Shown piece after piece: positions 42,443-49,635 of a stretch of DNA of 59,190 nt. The notes below the pieces were generated by a model. It saw only the letters and a program-made list of their open reading frames with translations, ran no database searches and was not told the origin of the DNA. The translations under genes were made by a program, and so were the position numbers. The stretch is from Bacilli bacterium (GTDB lineage: Bacteria; Bacillota_I; Bacilli_A; RF39; UBA660). The stretch spans positions 139,984 through 199,173 of the forward strand of contig JAFUBW010000014.1 of assembly GCA_017459965.1 (NCBI GenBank). The letters are read 5' to 3'. How positions within the stretch are numbered: position 1 is the first letter of the stretch; each line of letters starts with the position of its first letter.

Positions 42443-42898
42443 ATGAAAAATACTATAAAATACACTATAATTGCTATAATTATAGGTATTGTACTTGGCA
42501 GATATACTTTTAATGAATATAAAGAAACTACTATAAGTACGATGAAAAATACAGATCAATATGTATATTTAATGCAATATGGTGTATATAAAGAAGAAAA
42601 AAATATGAAAGAAAATACAAAAAAATTAAAAAATTATTTGTATTTTTTAGATAATGATGGGTATCATGTTTTGATAGGAATTACAAAAAATAAAAAAAAT
42701 AAACAAAAAATAGTGGAATCTTATGAAATTTTGACGAATATATATATGAAGAAGGTAAAAATTGACAATGAAGAATTTTTAGAATTGTTAAATCAATATG
42801 ATTCGTTAATTGAGCAAACAAATGATAAGGAGATAATTAATAATGCACAAAAACAAATACTATCAAAATATGAGGAGTTGATATTAAATAGTGAGTAG
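42443..42898 (+). CDS. SPOR-domain-like membrane protein in the spoIIB position
   Basis: This 151-residue protein has one N-terminal anchor (about 5-22, ending ...VLGRYTFNEY) and an extracytoplasmic part. Residues about 36-85 (QYVYLMQYGVYKEEKN, then NTKKLKNYLYFLDNDGYHVLIGITKNKKNKQKI) fit the SPOR fold: a strand with the Q-x-G-x-[FY] type start, a helix, and the Y-x-V-x-I-G strand. SPOR domains bind denuded peptidoglycan at septa. In B. subtilis the SPOR protein SpoIIB is encoded next to radC and mreBCD, and this gene overlaps radC by 8 bp. I infer a SpoIIB-like role in septum thinning; length is much shorter than SpoIIB. Confidence 0.6.
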   Translation: MKNTIKYTIIAIIIGIVLGRYTFNEYKETTISTMKNTDQYVYLMQYGVYKEEKNMKENTKKLKNYLYFLDNDGYHVLIGITKNKKNKQKIVESYEILTNIYMKKVKIDNEEFLELLNQYDSLIEQTNDKEIINNAQKQILSKYEELILNSE

Positions 42899-43568
42899 TA
42901 AAATAAAAGATATCCCAGCAAGTGAAAGACCAAGAGAAAGATTTATTAAATATGGTAGAGAAAATCTTAAAACAAGTGAACTTATTAGTATTATTTTAAA
43001 TACTGGTACAAAAGATAAATCTGTTTTAGAACTATCTAATAATATAATCAATAGTATTAAAGATATTTCTCAATTAAAAGATATGACTTTAAATAAATTA
43101 AAAAAAATAGATGGAATAGGTGAAGTAAAGGCAATTAAACTTCTTTCTGCGATTGAATTAGGTAAAAGAGTATATTATGACAAAAATTGGTCAAAAATAA
43201 AGTTAAATACTATCGAAAAAGTATATGAATATATGAAAAGTGAATTTAATGATTCTAAACAAGAATGTTTTTATGCACTTTATTTGGATACAAAAAAGAA
43301 TTTAATAGAAAAAAAGTTATTATTTAAAGGTACACTAAATAAAAGTATTGTTCATCCAAGAGAAATATTTAAAAATGCATATTTATTAAGTGCTTCATCA
43401 ATTATTTGTGTTCATAATCATCCATCTGGAGATTCAACACCATCAAAGGATGATATTATACTAACAAATTCATTAGTTGATATTGGTAAAATACAAGGAG
43501 TTCAGATTATTGATCATATAATAATTGGTAATGACTATTATAGTTTTTATGAAAATGGGAATATATAA
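42891..43568 (+). CDS. radC: RadC family JAB-domain protein
   Basis: This 225-residue protein begins with a helical domain holding a helix-hairpin-helix (LKKIDGIGEVKAIKLLSAIELGKRV) and ends in a JAB1/MPN-like domain (about 100-225). The metalloprotease motif is complete: VHPREIFKNAYLLSASSIICVHNHPSGDSTPSKDD. Despite its name, RadC is not needed for DNA repair in B. subtilis, and its true role is unsettled. It starts with GTG at 42891 inside the preceding gene, coupling translation. The placement before mreC mirrors the radC-mreB-mreC-mreD order of Bacilli, with mreB missing. Confidence 0.94.
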   Translation: MSSKIKDIPASERPRERFIKYGRENLKTSELISIILNTGTKDKSVLELSNNIINSIKDISQLKDMTLNKLKKIDGIGEVKAIKLLSAIELGKRVYYDKNWSKIKLNTIEKVYEYMKSEFNDSKQECFYALYLDTKKNLIEKKLLFKGTLNKSIVHPREIFKNAYLLSASSIICVHNHPSGDSTPSKDDIILTNSLVDIGKIQGVQIIDHIIIGNDYYSFYENGNI

Positions 43569-43581
43569 TAAAGGTGATATT

Positions 43582-44361
43582 ATGAAAAAAACAAAAAAGA
43601 AAAAATATAAATTTATAATGGTTTTTTTATCAATAATATTAGTATTTGTTCTCTTTTATATATTCATAAATGATAATGTTAAAAATAATTATTTAACAAG
43701 TAATCTAAATGATTTAACTGCTAATATTTTTAAAATAACAACTATATCTTTCATAAAAGATAATAATAATTATAATAAAGATGTAAAAAAAGAAATAAAT
43801 AACGATTATAAAAAAGAAATAAATAAATTAAAAGATACACTTAACTTAAATTCAGTAAATAGTGATAAAAATCTAATTAATGCAACTGTAATTAAAAGAA
43901 ATACAAATTATTGGTACAATACAATTACAATAGATAAAGGATATAAAGATAATATAAAACTTGGATATGCAGTTATAAATAAAAATGGTTTAATAGGAAA
44001 AATTATAAATGTTAATAAAAATACTAGTGATATTAAATTATTAATTGCATTAAAAAAAGATAATTATATATCTGCTAAATTTATATATGATAATAATGAA
44101 TATTATGGATTAATAAATAAATATAATTTAAAAAAGAACGAACTTACATTAACTAATGTAATAGGAGAATTTGATATTAATAAATTAAAAAATACTAATG
44201 TAGTAACATCTGGATTATCTGATTCTTTTTCATCTGGTTTACTTATAGGGAAAATTAAAGATATTAAAAAAGATACATTTGGAATATCAAACACTATAAT
44301 ACTTACACCAACAGTAAATTTTAATAATTTAGATATTGTATCAGTAGTGGGTGATAAATAA
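43582..44361 (+). CDS. mreC: Rod-shape protein MreC
   Basis: MreC is a membrane-anchored protein of the elongasome that links MreB and MreD with wall synthesis. The 259 residues consist of a basic N-terminus, one helix (about 11-31), a short coiled coil (about 60-90, KKEINNDYKKEINKLKDTLNL) and two beta-barrel domains with the family motifs NATVIKRNTNYWYNTITIDKGYKDNI and GYAVINKNGLIGKIINVN, and a late VVTSGLSDSFSSGLLIGKI. ATG 43582 follows AAAGGTGA. It overlaps mreD by one base. Confidence 0.93.
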   Translation: MKKTKKKKYKFIMVFLSIILVFVLFYIFINDNVKNNYLTSNLNDLTANIFKITTISFIKDNNNYNKDVKKEINNDYKKEINKLKDTLNLNSVNSDKNLINATVIKRNTNYWYNTITIDKGYKDNIKLGYAVINKNGLIGKIINVNKNTSDIKLLIALKKDNYISAKFIYDNNEYYGLINKYNLKKNELTLTNVIGEFDINKLKNTNVVTSGLSDSFSSGLLIGKIKDIKKDTFGISNTIILTPTVNFNNLDIVSVVGDK

Positions 44362-44852
44362 TGTTTTTTAATATAATTATTGCTGTAATCAGTATATTAC
44401 TTGAAAATTTATTTAATATTTATTTATCTTCTTTTAGAATTATGACTCCCTTATTTACATTATTATCATTAATATTTATTTTTCCATACTTTAAAAACTC
44501 TAAAAAAGAATTTTTAATATTTTCATTTTTCTTAGGTTTAATATATGATTTGCTTTTTACTAATTTTTACATATTAAACTCTATATTGTTTTTAATAATA
44601 TCTTTTTTCATTTTTTATATATTAAAAACTCATAATTACAATTATTTTATAATAATTTATACTAGTTTATTTGTTATTTTCTTTTATAATGTATTATTGT
44701 TTTTAATATTTAATTTTTTTAATTATATAAATTACACAATATTTGATTTAAGTTATATTTTAAGAAACTTTTTAATTGGAAATTTATCATATGTAACTAT
44801 ATTATATTTTATATTAAAAAGAAATTATTTTAAGCATATTATTAAAAGATAA
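44361..44852 (+). CDS. mreD: Rod-shape protein MreD
   Basis: MreD is a small polytopic partner of MreC. This 163-residue protein is almost wholly hydrophobic with five or so helices. The MreD-like FFLGLIYDLLFTNFYILNSILFLIISFFIFY segment, with a conserved Asp in GLIYDLL, and the position directly after mreC support the name. The start codon overlaps the mreC stop (TAATG). Sequence conservation in this family is low, so the assignment relies on topology and context. Confidence 0.85.
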   Translation: MFFNIIIAVISILLENLFNIYLSSFRIMTPLFTLLSLIFIFPYFKNSKKEFLIFSFFLGLIYDLLFTNFYILNSILFLIISFFIFYILKTHNYNYFIIIYTSLFVIFFYNVLLFLIFNFFNYINYTIFDLSYILRNFLIGNLSYVTILYFILKRNYFKHIIKR

Positions 44853-44878
44853 CACATATATTTTTATGGGTGAAGAAT

Positions 44879-45478
44879 ATGAAAAAAATATATGGAGTAC
44901 AATCTAGAATTAAAAAGAAAAAATTAAAACAAGAATCAAAAACAAATAAATTTAATTTTTTTTTAGTAAAATTTTTTATAGTAATATTATTATTTGGACT
45001 TTTATCAGTATCAGCACAAAAAGATATAAATATAAAAAATATTATTTATAATAAAATATATAAAAATAATTTTTCGTTCGCTTATTTTAAGAATATATAT
45101 AATAAATATATTGGAAATATAATACCTTTTCAAAATATATTTAAAGAAAATAAAGTATTTAATGAAAAATTAGAATATAAAAATTTATCAAAATATAATA
45201 AAGGCGTTAAATTAACACTTAATGATAATTATCCAATACCAATAATAAAAGGTGGCATAGTAATTTTTGTAGGTACTAAAGAAGATTTAGGAAAAACAGT
45301 TATAATTCAAGGTATGGATGGGATTGATATTTGGTATGGTAATCTATCAAATACAAATGTAAAATTATATGATTATGTTGATGAAAATGCTATTGTTGGT
45401 GAAGCTAAAAATAATGAATTATATATGCTTTTTCAAAAAGATGGAGTAGAAATTGACTATAATAAAGTTCTTAAATAA
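44879..45478 (+). CDS. spoIVFA: SpoIVFA-like regulator of SpoIVFB
   Basis: SpoIVFA holds the protease SpoIVFB inactive until SpoIVB cleaves it. The 199-residue protein has a basic N-terminus (KKIYGVQSRIKKKKLKQE), one helix (about 27-47), an extracytoplasmic linker, and a C-terminal M23-like domain (about 110-199, IPIIKGGIVIFVGTKEDLGKTVIIQGMDGIDIWYGNLSN). The metal-binding His residues of active M23 peptidases are lacking, as expected for SpoIVFA. It is located right before spoIVFB, and the coding ends overlap by 26 bp. ATG 44879 follows GGGTGA. Confidence 0.82.
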   Translation: MKKIYGVQSRIKKKKLKQESKTNKFNFFLVKFFIVILLFGLLSVSAQKDINIKNIIYNKIYKNNFSFAYFKNIYNKYIGNIIPFQNIFKENKVFNEKLEYKNLSKYNKGVKLTLNDNYPIPIIKGGIVIFVGTKEDLGKTVIIQGMDGIDIWYGNLSNTNVKLYDYVDENAIVGEAKNNELYMLFQKDGVEIDYNKVLK

Positions 45479-46208
45479 ATTACATATAAATACATATACC
45501 ATTATTTTAATATTTTTAGCCTTTTTAGCAGGTCTTTTTAAAGAAATAATTATTATATCAATCATCATAATTATACATGAATTTGGACATTTTTATGCAC
45601 TAAATAAGTATAGTTGGAATGTTAAAAGAATAGATATATTTCCTTTTGGTGGAATAACAAAAACAGATGATAAAATTGATAAACCTTTAAAAGAAGAATT
45701 AATAATTTCAATAATGGGACCATTATTTCAAGAAATATTATTTATTATTATATTAATTTTTTATAAATATAACATAATGGATACTTACTTTTATAAACTA
45801 TTTAAAGATTATAATATAACTATGTTATTTTTTAATTTAATGCCTATAATTCCTTTAGATGGATCTAAAATATTAAATATATTATTAAATAAAATATTTA
45901 ATTTTAGAATTTCATATATATTAAATATTATAATTTCAATAATTTTTTTAATTGTATTTGCAATTATATTTAAATCAGATTCAAGTTATTATTTAATTAT
46001 TGTTTTTTTGATATATCAAATTTTATATAGTTATAAAAACCGATATATAGTTTATAATAGATTTATATTAGAAAAAAGATTAAAGAAAAGTAATTATATT
46101 AAATATAAAAAAGTAAATAATGTTAAAAAAATGTATAGAAATAAAAGAAATCTAATAAAAAAAGATGGTAGTTATATAACTGAATATAAATATATAAATA
46201 AAAAGTAG
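45453..46208 (+). CDS. spoIVFB: SpoIVFB intramembrane metalloprotease
   Basis: SpoIVFB is the site-2-type protease that cleaves pro-sigma-K in the mother cell. The 251-residue protein has six helices and the zinc motif HEFGH at residues 42-46, the third ligand motif NLMPIIPLDGSKIL near residue 130, and a C-terminal cytoplasmic Lys-rich part (CBS-less, about 190-251). TTG at 45453 is the only sensible start, with GGAG ahead of it; it lies inside spoIVFA, so the two are coupled. It ends on a bidirectional terminator. pro-sigma-K itself is not in this window. Confidence 0.92.
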   Translation: MTIIKFLNKLHINTYTIILIFLAFLAGLFKEIIIISIIIIIHEFGHFYALNKYSWNVKRIDIFPFGGITKTDDKIDKPLKEELIISIMGPLFQEILFIIILIFYKYNIMDTYFYKLFKDYNITMLFFNLMPIIPLDGSKILNILLNKIFNFRISYILNIIISIIFLIVFAIIFKSDSSYYLIIVFLIYQILYSYKNRYIVYNRFILEKRLKKSNYIKYKKVNNVKKMYRNKRNLIKKDGSYITEYKYINKK

Positions 46209-46224
46209 GGTATACCTACTTTTT
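46201..46224. terminator. Bidirectional terminator after spoIVFB
   Basis: AAAAGTAGG pairs with CCTACTTTT (46201-46209 with 46215-46223); it serves spoIVFB and the opposing small gene. Confidence 0.85.
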
Positions 46225-46432
46225 AAAATCTTCTTCCATATGGTCCATAATATGGTCCATAATAAGGACCTGGTTGATAATAATAATATTGAGGTCTATT
46301 ATATCCATATCCTCCATAGAATAATGGCGAAACAAGTCCACCTGTAATACCACCTAATATAAATGGGCCAAGAAATCCGCCACCAATAAGTCTGGAATTA
46401 TTTGAGTTATTATAATTTTGATAATTATTCAT
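46223..46432 (-). CDS. Gly/Tyr-rich small protein, possible spore-coat protein
   Basis: This 69-residue protein starts MNNYQNYNNSNNSRLIGGGF, has a hydrophobic Gly-rich middle (GGFLGPFILGGITGGLVSPL), and ends in a repetitive Tyr/Pro/Gly tail (PGPYYGPYYGPYGRRF). The make-up is like small coat or coat-crosslinking proteins of spore formers. It is transcribed away from spoIIM between spoIVFB and spoIIM, two sporulation genes. A sigma-K-like promoter lies upstream. I chose the ATG at 46432, next to AAAGGAG; a longer frame has no site. The coat role is inference. Confidence 0.6.
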   Translation of the reverse strand: MNNYQNYNNSNNSRLIGGGFLGPFILGGITGGLVSPLFYGGYGYNRPQYYYYQPGPYYGPYYGPYGRRF

Positions 46433-46451
46433 AAATATACTCCTTTCAAAA

Positions 46452-46478
46452 TATAATATGAAAAATATTAAAATTTGT
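46452..46478 (-). promoter_or_regulatory. Sigma-K-like promoter of the Gly/Tyr-rich gene
   Basis: On the minus strand AC (46477-46478), 16 bases, then CATATTATA (46452-46460) match the sigma-K consensus AC-N16-CATANNNTA exactly. The implied start of transcription is very near the ribosome site, and AT-rich sequence makes chance matches common. Confidence 0.4.
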
Positions 46479-46527
46479 TCTAAAATTGTACAAGCATTAA
46501 TATATTTAAACAAAGGAGAAATATTTA

Positions 46528-47148
46528 ATGAAAGAAATGTACAATAATTATAAAAGAGAACTTAGTAAAAAAAATAATTTAATTATACTTGTATTAATAG
46601 TTTTTTTAATAGGATTAATATTTGGTAGTATTTATATTACAATATTATCTAATGATCAAAAAACTCTTGTTTTAAAACAAGTGACATCTTTCTTTAATGG
46701 AATTGAAAAAACATCATTTTCAAATAAGATAGATATATTTAAAAATTCTTTATATTCAAATCTATTATATATAACAATAATGTGGCTTCTTGGAATATCT
46801 GTTATTGGTATTCCCATAATTTTTATAATGGTATTTTTTAAAAGCTTTATTTTAGGTTTTTCAATAAGTAGTATATTTGCTAAATATGGAATCAAAGGAT
46901 TAATAAAAGTATTGTTATATTTAATACCAGCTAATATTGTAATGATAATATTTATTATATTTTTATCATCTTATAGTATTTTGATATCAACTAAAATATT
47001 TACAACAAGTTTTAAGAAACAAACTATAAATTTCAAAACATTTATGGGTAAATATTTCTTTATATTAATATTAGGAATTTTATTTAGTATATTATGTTCA
47101 TTATATGATGCATTTATAAATCCTTTTTTTTACAAAATTATTTACTAA
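46528..47148 (+). CDS. spoIIM: Stage II sporulation protein M
   Basis: SpoIIM is part of the SpoIIDMP complex that remodels peptidoglycan during engulfment. The 206-residue protein has five or six membrane helices and the SpoIIM-family core IMWLLGISVIGIPIIFIMVFFKSFILGFSISSIFAKYGIKGLI, followed by LYLIPANIVMIIFIIFLSSYSI. Length is near the B. subtilis protein (214). It has an AAAGGAG site, is divergent from the coat-like gene, and lies next to spoIVFA/B, an arrangement not found in B. subtilis. Relatives of SpoIIM exist in non-spore formers, but the context here is sporulation. Confidence 0.88.
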   Translation: MKEMYNNYKRELSKKNNLIILVLIVFLIGLIFGSIYITILSNDQKTLVLKQVTSFFNGIEKTSFSNKIDIFKNSLYSNLLYITIMWLLGISVIGIPIIFIMVFFKSFILGFSISSIFAKYGIKGLIKVLLYLIPANIVMIIFIIFLSSYSILISTKIFTTSFKKQTINFKTFMGKYFFILILGILFSILCSLYDAFINPFFYKIIY

Positions 47149-47196
47149 TATAAAAATATTATGTATAATTAATTTATAAAGTAGGGAGGGTTTTGA

Positions 47197-48450
47197 ATGG
47201 AACAAAAAATTATTAATATTGATAGGAATGCTGCAAGAGTAAGTGAGTGGGACAAAATATATTGTGAAATTGTAAAAGATATATTAGAAAATGGAGTATT
47301 AGTTAAAAATAGAACTGGAATCGATACTTTAACAACAGGTACAGTAACATTTAAACTTAAAGATATTGAACATAATTTTCCAATACTAGAGTCAAAAAAA
47401 GTAGCAATAAAAAATGCTATATCAGAAATACAATGGATTCATCAAGTCCAAAGTAATGATGTAAGATGGTTACAAGAAAGAGAAAATCCAATTTGGAATA
47501 AATGGATGATTGATAAAGACGGTATCTATAGAGAATATGAACCTGAAGGAACTCCATTTGAAGAAAAAGAAATAGAAGTATGCGATGTAAATGGTAATCC
47601 TAAATTAGATAAATATGGAAAAATAGTAATGACCGAAGCTACTGATAAAGCAAAAGAAAAAGGCATGACTATTAAATCTGCTAAATATTTTGGTAAAAAA
47701 TGGGCTTATACTATTGGAAAAGCTTATGGCTATAATAATAAACAAACAAAAGATCCACAAGATGTATTAGAAAAGATAAAAAATAAACCAGATGATAGAA
47801 GAATGATTATTGATCTTAGAGTGAAGAAAAACTTAAAATATGGTACACTAGAGCCATGCGTTTGGGCTACTGAATGGAGAGTAATTAATGGTAAATTAGA
47901 TGTTACTGTAATTCAAAGAAGTGGTGATATACCTGTAGGCGTTCCTTTTAATGTATCTCAATATGCTGTACTTTTAAAAATGTTTGCTAAAGTAAATAAT
48001 TTAGAAGCAGGAGATATTACATATACAATTAATGATGCTCATATATATGTAGATCAAGTTGAACCAATTAAAAAACAAATCAATAGATATAATTATATGT
48101 GTTTCTATGAATCATTTATTCGTGAACATAGTGACACTGAAGTAATAAAATATTATGATACATTAAAAAAACAAGAAGATAGATTAAGGAAATATACTGA
48201 AAATAATCCTAATGATAAAAAAGTATTACAAGAATATAAAGTGACACTTGAAGAATTTATAATATTGGATTTTATACTTACTAAAAAGAAACCTGAATTT
48301 GAAGCAGCTGAAATAGATGACTTCTTTAATTATAGTACTGATGTTAATAGTGATCCTGAATATTTAAAAGAAAATCCTACTGGTAATAAGGAATTAGTAT
48401 TAAAAAATTATAGTTCATTACCATTTATTAAAATACCTGTTGCACAATAG
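47197..48450 (+). CDS. thyA: Thymidylate synthase, long variant
   Basis: ThyA methylates dUMP to dTMP with methylenetetrahydrofolate. The product has 417 residues; common forms have 264-316. The N-terminal RTGIDT loop, FPILESKK, the tryptophan-rich LQERENPIWNKWM area, the arginine pair region DDRRMIIDLR, LEPCVWATEW with catalytic Cys221, QRSGDIPVGVPFNVSQYAVLL (the Asn that selects dUMP is present) and NDAHIYVDQ are all visible. The residue after the catalytic Cys, normally His, is Val222. Two extra segments are seen: about 50 residues before GKKWAYTIGKAYG and a charged helical stretch of about 70 near 310-380. It has a GGGAGG site. Confidence 0.93.
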   Translation: MEQKIINIDRNAARVSEWDKIYCEIVKDILENGVLVKNRTGIDTLTTGTVTFKLKDIEHNFPILESKKVAIKNAISEIQWIHQVQSNDVRWLQERENPIWNKWMIDKDGIYREYEPEGTPFEEKEIEVCDVNGNPKLDKYGKIVMTEATDKAKEKGMTIKSAKYFGKKWAYTIGKAYGYNNKQTKDPQDVLEKIKNKPDDRRMIIDLRVKKNLKYGTLEPCVWATEWRVINGKLDVTVIQRSGDIPVGVPFNVSQYAVLLKMFAKVNNLEAGDITYTINDAHIYVDQVEPIKKQINRYNYMCFYESFIREHSDTEVIKYYDTLKKQEDRLRKYTENNPNDKKVLQEYKVTLEEFIILDFILTKKKPEFEAAEIDDFFNYSTDVNSDPEYLKENPTGNKELVLKNYSSLPFIKIPVAQ

Positions 48451-48460
48451 GTATTTTTTT
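48431..48460 (+). terminator. Terminator of thyA
   Basis: AAATACCT pairs with AGGTATTT and T residues follow; the stop codon is inside the stem-loop. Confidence 0.85.
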
Positions 48461-48462
48461 CA

Positions 48463-48491
48463 TTTACTTTATAATTAAAATATAGTATAAT
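48463..48491 (+). promoter_or_regulatory. Promoter of mnmA
   Basis: TTTACT (48463-48468), 17 bases, TATAAT (48486-48491). Confidence 0.7.
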
Positions 48492-48514
48492 ATTTGCAAA
48501 TTGGGGATGAAATT

Positions 48515-49618
48515 ATGAAAAAAGTAATAATTGGCATTAGTGGTGGTGTTGATTCTGCAGTTGCAGCATATCTTTTGAAAAAAGATGGTTATGATGTAGA
48601 AGGATTATTTATGAGAAATTGGGATTCTTCATTAAATAATGACATTAATGGGAATCCAACTTTAAATAACGATATTTGTACTCAAGAACAAGATTATAAC
48701 GATGCACTTAAAGTGTGTGATAAACTTGGTATAAAACTTCATAGAATAGATTTTGTTAAAGAATATTGGGATTATGTTTTTACATACTTTTTAGATGAAT
48801 TAAAAAAAGGAAGAACACCAAATCCAGATATAATGTGTAATAAATATATAAAATTTGATATGTTTAAAAAAGAAGCTGATAAATTAGGAGCTGATTTTAT
48901 TGCAACAGGGCATTATGCTAGAAATAATAACGGAAAACTTTTAAGAGCAATTGATAATAATAAAGATCAAACTTATTTTTTATCGCAAGTAACTAAGAAA
49001 CAACTTGAAAATGTTTTATTTCCAATAGGAAATTATTTAAAACCAGAAATAAGGAAAATAGCACATGAACAAGATCTTATAGTTGCGGATAAAAAAGATT
49101 CTACTGGAATTTGTTTTATAGGTGAAAGAAATTTTAAAAAATTCTTAACTAATTATTTGCCAAATCAACCTGGTGATATTCTTGATATTGATACTAACGA
49201 AAAAATAGGACAACATACAGGTTTAATGTATTATACTATTGGGCAAAGAAGAGGACTTAATATTGGAGGTAATAATAAGAGACTTTATGTTGTAGGTAAA
49301 GATTTAGATAAAAATATACTTTATGTTTCTCTTGGGGATGATACTAAGTATTTACAAACAACAGAGGCAATAATTGAAGATATTAATTTTATTAGTGATA
49401 AAAGACCAACAAAATGTACTGCTAAATTTAGATATAGACAAGAAGACATAGATGTAGAACTTGAATATTTAGATGATGGTAATATATTAGTTAAATATGA
49501 CAATATTAAATCAGTAACTCCTGGACAAGCATGTGTATTTTATTTAGAAGAAGAATGTCTTGGCGGAGGTATTATAAAAGAGGTTAGAAAAAACGGTAAA
49601 AAACTTTGGTATTTATAA
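48515..49618 (+). CDS. mnmA: tRNA-uridine 2-sulfurtransferase MnmA
   Basis: MnmA thiolates U34 of tRNAs for Lys, Glu and Gln. The 367-residue protein has the ATP-pyrophosphatase motif GISGGVDSAVAAYLLKKDGY at the start, the FMRNWDS segment, the catalytic Cys regions NPDIMCNKYIKFDMF and STGICFIGERNFKKFL, the GLMYYTIGQRRGL turn, and a C-terminal beta-barrel. ATG 48515 follows GGGGATGA and gives the standard N-terminus. It is followed 17 bases later by the sigma factor gene and likely shares its transcript. Confidence 0.97.
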   Translation: MKKVIIGISGGVDSAVAAYLLKKDGYDVEGLFMRNWDSSLNNDINGNPTLNNDICTQEQDYNDALKVCDKLGIKLHRIDFVKEYWDYVFTYFLDELKKGRTPNPDIMCNKYIKFDMFKKEADKLGADFIATGHYARNNNGKLLRAIDNNKDQTYFLSQVTKKQLENVLFPIGNYLKPEIRKIAHEQDLIVADKKDSTGICFIGERNFKKFLTNYLPNQPGDILDIDTNEKIGQHTGLMYYTIGQRRGLNIGGNNKRLYVVGKDLDKNILYVSLGDDTKYLQTTEAIIEDINFISDKRPTKCTAKFRYRQEDIDVELEYLDDGNILVKYDNIKSVTPGQACVFYLEEECLGGGIIKEVRKNGKKLWYL

Positions 49619-49635
49619 ATTTATAGGGGGTAAAT

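Noticed and set aside
46236-46275. Short tandem repeat (ATATGGTCCATA units) that might be a DNA repeat element.
   Set aside because: It encodes the PYYG repeats of the coat-like protein and needs no separate explanation.
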